Below, one piece after another: positions 32,621-43,596 of a DNA stretch of 64,000 nt. The stretch spans positions 63,262 through 127,261 of the forward strand of contig JAAMXY010000373.1 in assembly GCA_019677205.1 (NCBI GenBank). The letters run 5' to 3'. Below the pieces are notes generated by a model. The model was not told where the DNA came from. It did no database searches and was given only the letters and a program-made list of their open reading frames with translations. How positions within the stretch are numbered: the first letter of the stretch is position 1; every line of letters starts with the position of its first letter. The position numbers and the translations under genes are program-made. Source of the stretch: Pinguiococcus pyrenoidosus (lineage: Eukaryota > Sar > Pinguiophyceae > Pinguiochrysidales > Pinguiochrysidaceae).

Positions 32621-33267
32621 TCGGAGGCCAAAGTACCCCGAAAGACAGATAGGTATAGGAAGGAACAATCGGAGAACGGACGGAAGAAAGGGAAAGAGGA
32701 GGGAAGGAAGCAAAGAAGGAAGGAGGGAGGGAGGGAAGGAAGAAAGCCAAGAAGGAAGGAAGGAAGGAACACAGTGATTCGCATCGCCGCTGCAATGGTA
32801 TAAAGGCTGTGCATGACTGACCTTAAGAAGGCGTTCCACCACCAACAGGCGCACAGTTGGAAGGAGACCAGTTGGAGAAGGACTGTGAGCGCACGCCAAC
32901 TACGTACTCGGCGCAAAGAGCAAAGGGCAAGCCCCGTCGGTGTACGTCCGAGGCAGTCGCGCAGAAGCTTCGATGCAAAGCGGAAGTGGAACGTTTGCGG
33001 CAGACTCCAAAACCCATCCTGCGCATCAAAATGCGTGCGCTCCGGCGACGCCGAGCCTTTCCGCGATCGCTACGCCGAGCCCTTTCGCGATCGCTACGCA
33101 CTCATCAATGGAAGCCACTGGACCAAAGGGGACTGAATCCCAATGCGAGGTATCGGGTGTACCGCGTCCGTGCAAAGCCTTTGCGGAACCATGTGAAGAC
33201 CCGCAGGCGACGGTGTCGATCAGGGAGACGTGCATGCAAACTGAATCGCAGAGCATTTCACGTCAGC
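32621..33267. other. Region with (GGAA)n-rich repeat, no certain gene
   Basis: Imperfect GGAA/GGAAGGAGG repeats fill about 32673-32769. Further on, a plus-strand frame at 32860-33040 (QLEKDCERTPTTYSAQRAKG) is open, but it has no motif and runs into a short direct repeat, GCCTTTCCGCGATCGCTACG-like, at 33053-33100. The minus-strand acidic-tail gene ends at 33268. Confidence 0.4.
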
Positions 33268-34710
33268 TTAGGTTTCGGTACCACCGTCACGTCCATTGTC
33301 ATTGTCTTCGTCACAGTCACCGTCGTTGTCATCGTCCTCCGCGTCGGATTCCGTCTTCACGTGCATCCGTTCCCGATCCCTCGCTGGCTTGTCTTCGTCG
33401 TCCTCATTTTCGTCGTCGTCATCATCGATGACTCGCGGTCCGCCAGAAGGGCCTTCGTCTTCGTCCATGTCGGAGCCGGCGTCGGGGTAGTCCGCTTCAT
33501 TGAACTCCGGCTCTTCTTCCACTAGTGCTCCGTCCTCGGGGCCGAGCTCATATGGCATCTCTTCTTCCGAGTCGTCCACCACGAAGTTCTCCAGATCACC
33601 GCCTTCGTTCAGCAGCTCCGCGAGGTCCTCTTCCACCGTGTCCGCAACGTCCTTCGGCAGACCCCGGAGAAGCTGATTCATGGGGCCCTAGGACGCGTCC
33701 TTAGCCTGAACCTGCAAACGGGCGCTCTCCCGCATCACCACTTACTGAGAGGTCCAAGAATGACTCCCAAGACACCACGTCGAGCACAAATTGAGCGCTC
33801 TCGTGAGGGTTGTCAATATCTCTGCAGAAAGCTCCCAGCAGCATGCCTAAGGCGCGGAAAACGCACGTACATAATGGAACGGATGAGACCAATGTCAAGC
33901 CAACGCCGGTGACTCTCGGGCGAAAGTCGGACGAAAAAAAGATCATCCCTGTAGGGACGTCCGAAGCCTCTCCTGCCTCGCACCTGCTTGAAATCGCGTC
34001 TCCAGACCTTCGCAGAGCCGGGCCACGAAGTTGTTGCGCGACGCGGGTTCCTGGGCAATGTAGTTCACGAGGTACTCGGCATCTTCTTCGATGGCCACGT
34101 CCAAGTTGCCATTCTCTAGCATGGTCACAATCTACGTGGACGCACAGTTTACGTGAGAATCTGCGGTCCATCGAAATGGGGCGCTTTCTTCGACGATATG
34201 ACTCGCTCCGCTCAAAGATGCGCCGTCTTTTTCCCTTTGTCTCAACAGTGTGAAGGAGTCCCAAGCGGTTCCACTCCAAAGAACGCCGCGCACCTGGCCC
34301 CACTTGTCGTCTCTCTGCATGTTCCCGGTGGATCCGAGGATCCGATCCAGGTGCGCCGGCCGCAGATCGAGATCCGAGTTGAAAATCTCGTCCATGAATT
34401 CGGCGTCCGCGCAGTCTTCGGTGCTCTGCACCACGAACTGTATAAACTCTTCCGTGCCCAGATCGAACGCCTTCTGGATGAGCAAGCAGAGTCTCGCAAT
34501 GTCCCGGTTATCGTACAGCGGCGGTCCGGAACTCTTCGCTTCTTCTAAGAGAGCCCCCAAGACTGCGGCGTCGAAAAGGCCGCGCGTGGATCTTGTGTTC
34601 TCCGGCGCATCCTCGGTCGCTCCGCGACTGCTTTGGCCCATCCGCGCATCGCTTCCATTTCCAGGTGCGGGGTCCGGCGGACCGGCGCCCGCTGCGTGCG
34701 CGTCGGCCAT
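33268..34710 (-). CDS. Unrecognised protein with long acidic tail
   Basis: Four exons join in frame. Exon 1 from ATG 34710 (ADAHAAGAGPPDPAPGNG; LCLLIQKAFDLGTEEFIQFV; FMDEIFNSDLDLRPAHLDRI) ends KWGQ. Exon 2 is IVTMLENGNLDVAIEEDAEY to LCEGLETRFQA; exon 3 DIDNPHESAQFVLDVVSWES; exon 4 GPMNQLLRGLPKDVADTVEE, followed by about 90 mostly acidic residues ending at the TAA at 33268. The helical middle reads like an armadillo/HEAT-type or small alpha-solenoid domain and the acidic tail like a nuclear or chaperone protein, but I do not recognise the family. Upstream frame continues to a non-ATG codon at 34758 (MAPKRRRDPLK if a start were there); ATG 34710 is preferred. Confidence 0.6.
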
Positions 34711-35687
34711 GGCATGCAGCGCGAGTTTCAAAGGGTCTCTCCGCCGTTTTGGCGCCAAAGCGCCAAAGTGGATCTGCTCTTAATTTGATGGTTCGCGCGG
34801 ATTGGCGAGGCTCTATCCCTCCGTCACGGGACCCTCGGCGGGGCTTCGGATTTTTTCTCGGGGCCATCCCCGCCACCTAGCTCTAGCCTGGGCTGAGTGC
34901 TGTCTGTGGGGCACCGTCTTGAAGGTGTGGACCTAACGAAGGGGCGGATATGCCCCTGGCTTTGCATGAAGCTTCTGCGATTCGCGCTCATTGGCCGGGA
35001 CAGTTCTCGTACCCGGGATATCTATCCGGGATATCCGCCCCATACTCGCTGCGGCCCCGGGTTGCGATCCCTGCGGGAAAGCGGCAGGCGCAAAGAAGGC
35101 TCGACCTGTGACTGATTACGCACATGTGCCAGGGAAGCTGATTGGTCAGCGTTGATGACGGTAAAATTCGGCCCGACTAGGAAGAGTCCTGTGCGCAATT
35201 CGGCAAAAGCGCAGGCCGAGCTGAAAAATTCGCATGTGGAGCTTGCTGCCTCCAAAGCATTGGCTCGGGGGGCGCTTCGTTCTGCTTCCGTATGAAAAAG
35301 GGCGTAAAAAGCGTGGGCACAGCCACGCTTGGTTGGCTGGCGCGTCGCGAGAACTGTTCCGTCCCGTGACGGTCTGCTCCCCGGCGTCGCTGCCCGCGCA
35401 TGCTATGCGCGCGCAGCGCGCCCTTCTTGCCTTCCATCCTACAGTCGCCTCGCGCCCCGGCGCGCGGCCAATCCGCGCCGCGCGCGCCCTAGCTCCGCTA
35501 GCTATCGGGCCCTCTCGCGGTCCCCGCCCGAATCCTGCGCGAATCAGTGGCCCGGCCCTTATCTTCTCGGCCCTTTCCTCCGCTGCTTTCCCGCCATGGA
35601 AGCGCCGGCGGGAGACCAGCGCGCGCGCGGCTGCTGTGAGTCGCGCGGGTGTCGCTGCGCTCGCCACGCCGGCCTGTGACGCCGCTC
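34711..35687. promoter_or_regulatory. GC-rich 5' region between two divergent genes
   Basis: A 977-bp gap. Its right half (35340-35660) is very rich in CG dinucleotides and open in several frames on both strands at once, giving alanine/arginine-rich peptides without motifs, which points to composition and not to coding. Positions 35000-35150 are less GC-rich. Confidence 0.45.
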
Positions 35688-37021
35688 ATGTCTGCGGCGC
35701 CGGAGGACGCGGCGGTGGCGGACGGCTCAGGCGAGGCGGGGGCGGGGGCGGCGGCGGCCGCGGATCCGGGCGCTGCCGCCGAGTTGCTGCGCAAGGCCAG
35801 TCCGGCGCTGCCGGAGCTGCCGACGGGGTCGAAACAGCGGGGGCCGTACCGCTGTGCCAGGTGACTGCGAAGTGGCTGGCCGGGCTTGGTGGCGCAATGC
35901 AACGCTGAACTGGAACGGGGCGCAATAGGTGTGGTCAGCCCAAGAGAGGCCACAAGTGCCCCTTCGAGCCGTACCCATACCTCAGCCTCGGAAGAGGCCT
36001 GACCCCGCTGCAGATGGGGCTGCGCAGCACCGCTGCCGCTGGGCCGCCGTTCAGCTCCATGCTGGGCAAGAGCCTGCTGCGCGACCCGCTGCGCTTCGAG
36101 CAGCGGCGCTCTCTGCTGCTGGGGACGGCGGCGCCGCTGCGCTACACGGACGCGGACGTGGTGAAGCTGTACGAGGTGCGTCGCAAAGGGACCCGGAGGG
36201 CTGTCGAGAAGCGCTGGACGAGCTTGGGCTGATGAGCGGAGGGCGTAGGAACTCATGCTGGCGGTCAGTGAGAGGATGGATCTGGCGGTGAAGCGCGAGT
36301 ACGAAGGTACGTGCGCAGCGAGAAGTCTTGCGAGGGCTCCGGGAACGCTCCTTCTGAATTCTGGTGACGGACGTGGAACAGGATTCGCCAACTTTGAGGA
36401 CCGCTATGAGGCCGCGGCGCATGAGATCACTGTCCAGCTGAGACCGCTGCTGTATCCGCAGCCGGCGACGCCGGTGGCCAGAGTGCCCGGCATGGGCCTC
36501 ACCAGTCGTCTCATGCCCACGTCCATCCGCGAGTCCACGTTCCCGGACCTGACGATCCCAACTCAGGTACGAAGTGAACCCCCCATTTTTTTTTGGTTGG
36601 TCTTGGGCTTTGGATTGAATCCACCCAAGACCAAAAGCGCCGGAATTACGGATCATGAGAGAGGAGCTAACGCTTTTCCACAAGGGCGCGTCTCGCCTCT
36701 CTAGCTACAATTTCTCGAGCACGGGCTATTACGACGACTTGAAGATCCTCGACCGGTGAGTGTTTGCCCCCTGCGCCGTCGTGTCTGCGGCGGCACTCAT
36801 ACTAACCAAGCGCTCGAAGTGACGTGCGAGATCGATCGAGAAAGCGCCAACGAACCACTGCTCCACTGGCATTGTCCCCGTCTCATGGCTCCTCTTTGAC
36901 TCAATCGGTACGCGGCAGAAAATCGGCGAAAAGTGATCCCGGCAACGCGGCTAACTTTCCTTGGCGTCGTGGCGGAAGCTCGCGATGGCGAATGTCGAAG
37001 CACCGTCTATGTCTCGAGTAG
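35688..37021 (+). CDS. Zinc-knuckle protein of unknown function
   Basis: ATG 35688 gives SAAPEDAAVADGSGEAGAGA, an alanine-rich start, then LLRKASPALPELPTGSKQ. A splice (35860 to about 35930) joins PYRCA to RCGQPKRGHKCPFEP, making the compact motif CxxCGxPKxGHxC. Similar CxxCGxxKxGHxC knuckles occur in many algal and apicomplexan nuclear proteins. Further exons: LSLGRGLTPLQMGLRS to ADVVKLYE, ELMLAVSERMDLAVKREYE, GFANFEDRYEAAAHEITVQL to LTIPTQ, GASRLSSYNFSSTGYYDDLK to ILDR, all phase-consistent. After 36760 the frame is uncertain: one route continues DVRDRSRKRQRTTAPLALSP and stops at 37019-37021. Nucleic-acid binding is plausible, not shown. Confidence 0.58.
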
Positions 37022-37829
37022 ATTGGTCCACCGACGACGCCAATCTTTTCCTGGGAAAACCACAGGCGGAGATCAAGGAATTTTGAGTCCAGCTGCCGCG
37101 CTCGCGTTGCGTTGCCGGACCTCTAAGAGTGTGGGCAACGAGGGCTGCCGTGCAAATCCTTCGACTCGCGTTGGGGGAATCGCGTGCCGCCTTGCAGGGT
37201 GACTACGATTACGGCTTTGCTTTGGTGCTCAAAGCGGTGCGCGCGGATCAAAGAGCACTCGCTTGGGCTTTGCGAGCGCGGAACTTGTACCGAAGGAATG
37301 TGATTGCGGCGTTATCTCCATCCCCACGCAGCGACCAACGACAGCCCAGGAGATGTCATCCAGGGTGTCCAGTGTTTTCTGCCTGCTGATGCGTCTTGCA
37401 AGCTGTTCCGGACCATTTGCAATACATGTCTCGGGCGCCTAGTGAATGGGCTCCAGCGAGAAGGATGTCCTGTCTGTGGAGAGAGGCGACGCATTCCGTT
37501 AAATGACCCCGCATGAGAAAGCTCGAGAGCTAATCGGATCAAACCGCCGCCTCTTTGGTTGCCGTCCTCGAAAGTAACCACGAAGAGCAAACTTTTATGG
37601 ACAACAGCAGGCGAGGCCTTGCTGATTTGAGTCAGAAAGGACCTGCTGCTGTGTCTGCGTCGAGTGCGTAGGTCCAGATTAAATAGGCAGCATCGTTTTC
37701 TTTTCCGCCGGTGAAAGTGTGTGACTAGACCAGCTTTTTTGTCCAATTTAGGAGGTTCCCAAACAATCATTTTTTTGGCTTTTTTCGCGGGGACTCAGAA
37801 AGTTCTGCGTCCACTTCGATGGCTGCCGC
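37022..37829. other. Unresolved region with a cysteine-rich plus-strand frame
   Basis: A plus-strand frame at 37304-37516 reads FRTICNTCLGRLVNGLQREG followed by CPVCGERRRIPLNDPA, a zinc-binding half-RING or ribbon-like CxxC...CxxC arrangement ending at a TGA. An AG acceptor (about 37196-37200) precedes open sequence DYDYGFALVLKAVRADQRAL in another frame. This may be the 3' part of the zinc-knuckle gene or a separate gene; I could not join the exons. The remainder up to the cyclophilin stop shows nothing clear. Confidence 0.35.
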
Positions 37830-38861
37830 TCAGCCAGACTCGGCTACCAGTTCGTCCTCGCCCGTCTTCAGCACTCCCGAATCCGAAAATGTCACGTCTG
37901 CCACCGGGATCTCGTGTCTTGAATACAAGGCGCGTATCTCGTCAATCACCTCCATCCCCTGCGGTACCATCCAAGAGCGTTGTGAGTCCCCAAGCAAAAC
38001 CCGCAGGCCGAGCATGATGACCAGAAGGCAAGGAAGCGATGGAAATGCGAAACGCACCTCAACAACTCTGGCGAAGGCGGTACACCGGCCGTCCAGGTGT
38101 GGACAGGCTGCAGTGGTGATGTAGAACATGGAGCCATTCTCGTCGCGCCGATTGGACACCATCGAGACGATGCCTGGCTCGCTGTGCGGCACATAGAACC
38201 CCTCGTGCTCGAAGTATCTTCTGCCCAGAGCTGAATGCGAGCGCCGTCCATTCGTCCCCTCTACGTCTCCGGCCACCAGCGCAGACGTCTTCATGATGCG
38301 ATGCACGCCACTCTTCTTGTAACTCAACCACGAGTCTTTCGGAGCCTATGGCGGCCAGATGAGTACACTGCGACTTTCGCTCATCTGAAATACATCAGCG
38401 CCTCAGTTCCTCGTGCTGCACTTTACCTCGCACAGCTTCTGGAAGTTCTTGGATGTTATGGGCAGAATGTCGTCCAGTGTCTCGATGACCACGCGACCAC
38501 GCGTTTCCCCGTCCACCGCGAAGTCCAGAAACACTTTGGACCTGCGCAAAGTGTGGAAGTATTTACAACCTTCGCGACGTCTACGAGATCCTTCACGCAT
38601 TCCGCACCGTTTGGATGGCTCGCACGATGCCCAATCGAACGGTGTCGGTGGATCATACTTGCGAAATCCTTCGGGTCCTTCTTCTTCGTACTTCTTATAC
38701 CACCTGGCAAAGAAACGACGCAAAGCGTAAACGCGCAAAACACGGCACTTCGCGATACATCAAGCGGCGTGGACGTACCCGAGGCCACTCTCGCGCTTGC
38801 GGAAGCGCTTCACCGTGCGAAACGCCTGGCTGCGCACGGCCGCTCTCCGGAAAGTGTACAT
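37830..38861 (-). CDS. Divergent cyclophilin (peptidyl-prolyl isomerase), probably mitochondrial
   Basis: Exon 1 (from 38861) starts MYTFRRAAVRSQAFRTVKRF, arginine-rich without acids, a likely mitochondrial presequence. Exon 2 is WYKKYEEEGPEGFRKYDPPT. The cyclophilin fold begins with KVFLDFAVDGETRGRVVIET and TSKNFQKLCE, continues after an intron with APKDSWLSYKKSGVHRIMKT and GIVSMVSNRRDENGSMFYIT, and ends with CTAFARVVE, GMEVIDEIRALYS and VADVTFSDSGVL. The usual active-site stretch FHRxIPxFMxQGGD is changed here to VHRIMKTSALVAGD, and the catalytic arginine is kept in HRIMK. Catalytic activity may be weak. The stop is at 37830-37832. Confidence 0.82.
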
Positions 38862-39211
38862 GGAGACTGGTGGATAGATGCGGAGGGCAGAGAAGAGAGA
38901 GGAGCGGCGCTCCCTTGCGCCACGCAGTCCTCCACCAATGAGTGTTCGCTCAGCGAACCATAGCTTTTATGATTCTATGCTATTGCGATCAGAACGTGCT
39001 TGATCGTTGATTATTATTAACAATTATACATACTAAATCAAAATATCATAAAACAAATGAATAATAAATATATTTCCAAAATTGTGAACCAACCGTTCAA
39101 ATCGCATCCGATTTCCCGCCTTTTTTCAGCGCGGAAACTCTCGGCCTTTGGCCCGAAGCTTCGTCCGCTTCCGACGCACCTTTCGACTGGAAAGTCGTCA
39201 CCCATCTCGCT
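38862..39211. promoter_or_regulatory. AT-rich divergent 5' region between cyclophilin and Spc24
   Basis: A 350-bp gap between opposite starts. Positions 39010-39080 are strongly AT-rich (TTATTATTAACAATTATACA, AATAATAAATATATTTCC). No gene is seen. Confidence 0.5.
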
Positions 39212-40120
39212 ATGGAGCAGAACTCGTGGGCGGACACAGCGTCGATCATCGAAGAGCTCAATGGGCTGCTGGCCAAGAGGGAGGAAGTGCGCGGCATTGA
39301 AGAGATTATGCACATGGAAACGGAGGTGCGCAAGAGAACCTCTTCTCTCGCTTGATCCAAAGAGGACGTGCTTTCACTCCTCTCCCTCCCTCTCCCTCTC
39401 TCTCTCTTTCTCTCCCTCTTCGAGCTGCCAAGCAGCACAAGTCTGACGAGATTCTGGAATCGCTTAGATCCACACTGCCGTAAAGTCGCGAGAGACGGAT
39501 GCGCGGCAGATTCTCCAAGAGATGCAGAGAAGCGTTTCCGTGGCGGAGCAGAACGTGACGCCGCCCTCGCTGGAAGCTCACGAGGAGGAAATGCGAACAC
39601 TCTTCGCGGAGAAAGAGAACATCGGCTCGGCGCTTCAGCAGATGCATTCGCACATCGACGAGAAGACGGAGTCTCTGAAGCAGATTGAGCAGGTGCCGTC
39701 AATCTTAGGCCTGCCTGTGCCCTGACCAGTGGTCCCAAATGTTCTGAAATGCGTTGCGGTTTGTGGCGACATCTGCAGGAGCTTGTGGAAGCCGAGGCGG
39801 GCGCGCCGGATGTGGAGGAGCAGCAGAAGATCGCAGCGGTGCCTCGAGTCCGCCATGCGGTGAACCTGTACCAGAACATCACGCACATCTCGTGGAAGTA
39901 TGACTCACCCGACGTCGCCGGATGTAAGTCGCATGCATCAGCACAGCATCCAACGCAGTTGGGCGCGTATCTCACGACATGTCCTTGTACTTCGCCAGTG
40001 ATTGCGACGCCGCACTCCCAAAGCGTCGTGGAGTTCGAGATCTCGGCTGCGAAGTCGGAGTTTGAGGTCGCGGACGAGCTCTGGAGCCTAGTAGAGAAGG
40101 CCTCGCTCACCCATGCATAG
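39212..40120 (+). CDS. SPC24: Kinetochore protein Spc24
   Basis: Four exons. Exon 1 (39212-39325) is EQNSWADTASIIEELNGLLA to HMETE. Exon 2, from 39495, is a coiled coil, TDARQILQEMQRSVSVAEQN to KTESLKQIEQ. Exon 3 is ELVEAEAGAPDVEEQQKIAA to the globular start AVNLYQNITHISWKYDSPDV. Exon 4 is VIATPHSQSVVEFEISAAKS to EVADELWSLVEKA. The order coiled coil then small RWD-like domain with LYxxIxxIxWxY and a final LWSLV is the Spc24 pattern. Spc24 pairs with Spc25 in the Ndc80 complex that links kinetochores to microtubules. The first intron is a long CT-rich tract (39370-39425). Length about 190 residues fits the family. The gene starts divergently from the cyclophilin. Confidence 0.82.
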
Positions 40121-40318
40121 CGCACTCCCCACTGTGTCAGAATTCCTAGGGACGCATTTCCGTTTGTTCCCTCTTGTCTCTGTTCCTCTTTTTGCTGTCT
40201 GCGCAAGGCGTCGTTGCGGCGGAGATCGCGTCCGGAGCAGGGTTGCGAGAACAACAACAAGACCACCACCACGGCCATGGGGCCCACAGAGCTTGAAGGA
40301 AAAAGAAGGAAGCGCACG

Positions 40319-41132
40319 CTAGCGTCCGTATGTTGCCGGTCTGAGCCCTTCCACGGGATCGAACACTAGCCACTCGTCCGGATTGCGCCCTCCACGCCTA
40401 GCCTCGAGTCGGGTCTCGTGCTCCCAGTCTGTCTGCAAAAGAGCATCGCTCCCGCCACCGCCCTTCTCCCTGGGCTTCTCGCGGAGATCTTGAGCTTCGC
40501 CGCGTTCTTCAAGAGGCGGCAGGCTGACCTCCAACGACCTGTCGAGTCAAATGCTTAGCAAGCTTGCGCCGCGTTCCAACTTCAGCGCCGCAGCCATACC
40601 GCAGCCATACCTATGACGCAAAGCGCTCAACTTCCTCTCTATCCATGACAGCGGCAATCCCATCTCCTCCAGCATCAGCATCATATGTTCTGTGGGTGGG
40701 ACACCGACTTGAAATCAGCCGAATGCGACGTCGGCTCAAAGCGAAACAGCATGGAAAGGCGGCCTCACCACCAAAGCGCCACACCAGCACAAGCGCTATC
40801 AAGCCCAAAAACCAAGCCTTTCGATACAGAGGTCCATGGAGCGCCAGACAGTACGGGCGGTCGGGGCACATCGAGAGCATTCTCTGCGACATATCTCCTG
40901 CGTCGGCGACTTCTTAAGCGGTTCGGCGCGCGTGTGCGAACTTAAACCGAAATTACTCCACACCTTTTCTTCGTCTCCTAGTGAACTGAGAACCTATTAT
41001 CTCGATGCCGCAGCAGAAAAGCGTCTGACCGAGGCCACTGGCGGCCAAAACTGCTACGAAGAGAGCGGCGACTAGCCATGGTCTCAGTCTCTCGCCCCAC
41101 TTGACCGGTTTTCCCGGCGATTCCGGAACCAT
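40319..41132 (-). CDS. Small membrane protein, unknown function
   Basis: From ATG 41132: VPESPGKPVKWGERLRPWLV, then the membrane helix AALFVAVLAASGLGQTLFCC. Splicing at GAGATAATAG|GT joins to ENALDVPRPPVLSGAPWTSV and SKGLVFGLDSACAGVALWW. The next exon is VGVPPTEHMMLMLEEMGLPL then SWIERKLSALRH, and the last exon SLEVSLPPLEERGEAQDLRE to the TAG at 40319. Junctions are in phase except the one after ALWW, which is approximate. An earlier in-frame ATG at 41294 would add about 54 residues. There are one or two membrane segments and a soluble tail. I do not recognise the family. Confidence 0.5.
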
Positions 41133-41595
41133 CGGGGCCACGGGCCTCTCGAGGCCCTCTCGTGGCCTCCAACAACCGCCAGCAAGGACCGGGAGACGCC
41201 TCACAGGCGCCGCGCGCACGCGAAAAGCGTCGAGGTCGACGGACCTTGAACTATGCTCTGTTGCGATAATGGTGGCAAAATCGATATTGTACATTGATGT
41301 TCCTCCTTCTGGTATACATGCGGGCGCAAAGAACTGATTCTTGGGTAAGGCTTCTTTTTATCGCACGCACAAGGACGAGGATTTTATCGCTGTCGTACGG
41401 TCGAGCACCTCGCAGAGCAAGGGCACGCATCTCGTAGCACTAGCATGAGCGAGTCTGGGAAGAACAAGGAAGACGGTTTGGAGGCCGCGTGTGCTTCTTC
41501 GACTCACGTTGTGCGACAAGACGGCCAGAAGATGATTGGCCTTCTTCGATCTCTGGTTTCGTCGCCATCTGGGCGATCCTGATCGCGTTTATGAG
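41133..41595. other. Intergenic, nothing recognised
   Basis: No frame with protein-like composition on either strand. It separates two minus-strand genes and probably holds the promoter of the membrane-protein gene. Confidence 0.45.
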
Positions 41596-42735
41596 CTAGG
41601 TTTCTAAATGCTGTACTAGCGCTGCGATTAAGGGGTCCAGGAGGCGGTCGAGGTGCTCGCGCAGCTTGAGGCAGGAGTCATCGTAAGAAGATGATGGTGA
41701 AAGATGTCGAGGAAATGCTGACCAACCTGTTCGGGTCATCACAGGATAGGCGCGAAACCATGACTCCAGCTTGTCTTCGAACCGCTTCATCAACGCCGGT
41801 TCGGCATTGGGCGCCGACGAAGAATCCATATGCTGCGTCACGGGGAGGTGTGAGTCGGCGCCTTCATCGTCTGGCGGATGTCGGTAGCGGCGACTTCACC
41901 GTAGAGCAGGAAGCCCTTCACGTTTGTCCATGCCGCCTCAAAGTCCCCAACGTCTGTGCTTAGAAAGTGCTCCTCGAGGTCCGAACCAGCGACGCAGATC
42001 TTGACGAAGTTGTAAAGGCGTTACCATGGGTTCCGTGCGTGCCAGGCCGCCCGTCCTTCCAGTCGCTCTGTCATCCGCTACAGCATCTGAGAGGATCTGA
42101 TCGCGGGCGTCTGCACAGTTGCAGACGGTCTCCAGGAGGAAACTGTACACCTATGCTTGCGTGTAGCTCGCACCGCTTCTCATGAGCTCCTTGCTGCATG
42201 ATGTCAGCTCCTCGTCGATCTTATTAATGATGACGCGGAGCCGATTTTGCACTCCCAGACCATCGCGCATATGCCGTGCGCTGAGCTCAAAAACCTTCTC
42301 GGCGATGCTGTGCCCGTGCCTTTCAAGAATGGTTTTGATCGTCTTAAGCGCTTTCGCCTTTGAGGTGGGGACCGTGGCTTCTTCTTCAACTTGTCCATGG
42401 TCCCCCGGAAGCACTTCAAGTACAGCATCTGCTGCTGTATACTCAGAATCGTGGATATCATCGTCCAGTAGCATCTCCTTCAAGAGAAGAACTACAGAAA
42501 AGCAGAAGGACCGCCTATTCAGCTTGGTCTTCTGCCTTCCTACGTTCAGGCCACCTCCGCCTTTCCCACGAAACGGGGTTACGAGTTCTCCAATCGGCTG
42601 CTTGCACACGCTATTTACGGCTCGCTTAAGTGCCTTTTGATCCTCATGACAAAACGAGAACTCGCAGTATTTTACATCGCCATCTCGTGCAACTATGCTT
42701 CGGAAAAAGTTGCGCAAGGGCCTATGAAGTTGCAC
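41596..42735 (-). CDS. Unresolved multi-exon gene, unknown protein
   Basis: Protein-like exons on the minus strand: VKYCEFSFCHEDQKALKRAV and CKQPIGELVTPFRG (about 42735-42560); LKEMLLDDDIHDSEYTAADA, KALKTIKTILERHGHSIAEK and LRVIINKIDEELTSCSKELM (42490-42180); VYSFLLETVCNCADARDQIL (42150-42030); FVKICVAGSDLEEHFLSTDV and FEAAWTNVKGFLLYGEVAAT (about 42010-41890); MDSSSAPNAEPALMKRFEDK to the TAG at 41596. The last two segments are in different frames with no good intron between them, so a frameshift, an unrecognised short intron or a decayed gene is possible. The helical sequence suggests an alpha-solenoid. No family is recognised, and the start codon is not certain. Confidence 0.4.
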
Positions 42736-43596
42736 AAACTTAGTCGGTCACGCAGTTGAGCCTTGTCTACGTCCTATCAAGCATTTTTGAGCCACTTTTA
42801 GCGGGAATGACGGGAGACCATACCTTGCAAAAGAAAGGTCAAAACCGGGCAGCAGACGTTCATCTCTGAATTCAGCCAGTGAGCTTGGGAATGCGGTGCA
42901 ACTTGCAGACCTCATATAGAGATGCTTTCACAAGGCACGAGAAGACGGTGCGGAATGTCAGACCTTGGCTCTGTGCCGCCGAGAAAGCACAAAAAGGCAT
43001 CTGAAGTTGTGGACGACGTGGCAAATGGAGTGGCGTTGATTCAAAATATATTTTTCCTAATGTCACCAGTATGATCGCGAAATATACATTACAATATCAA
43101 TATTCTGAGCACGTAGCTTAACGTACGAACTACCTTGCTATAGAATCCCTTAGTCCGTAGAACCCTTGTTCCTTTGACGGACTTTACGCCCGCTAGTATA
43201 TCCCGACTCCAGAAACGGGGCACACCACACCATCGAATGTCTGGCCGCCTCTCTTGCCCACGCGCGCTCCGGCTCATCACTCTTCTGTACGGGTCGATCA
43301 GCTCCAGCTCCGGATTTGTGGCGTCGGCGCCTCGTAAGGAGCGCTCAGGTGCGGCGGAGGTTTAGTGTCGTGTTCTATAGTGGAAGGTTTCTCGGCACAT
43401 TCTTGCGTATGGACAGGCGCCACAAGTCGAGGTTGCGTATTTTGGTAGTCTATAGTCTGGATATGCCCTTTGTGGTAGATGTGGTGTGAAAAAATCGCGG
43501 GAAAACGATGCATTTGGGGCGAAACCCGATGGAGATTCGAGGAAGCAGAAGAGAATTGACGCAATTTTGGTCGTTTTTCCAGGAATTTTGCGGAAA
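42736..43596. other. AT-rich intergenic DNA, nothing recognised
   Basis: An 861-bp stretch upstream of the HAD phosphatase. It is AT-rich around 43035-43110. Short open frames on both strands lack motifs. Confidence 0.45.

Noticed and set aside
35146-35908. Overlapping long frames on both strands in GC-rich DNA
   Set aside because: Several frames are open at once, with alanine/arginine-rich composition and no motif, as expected from high GC alone.
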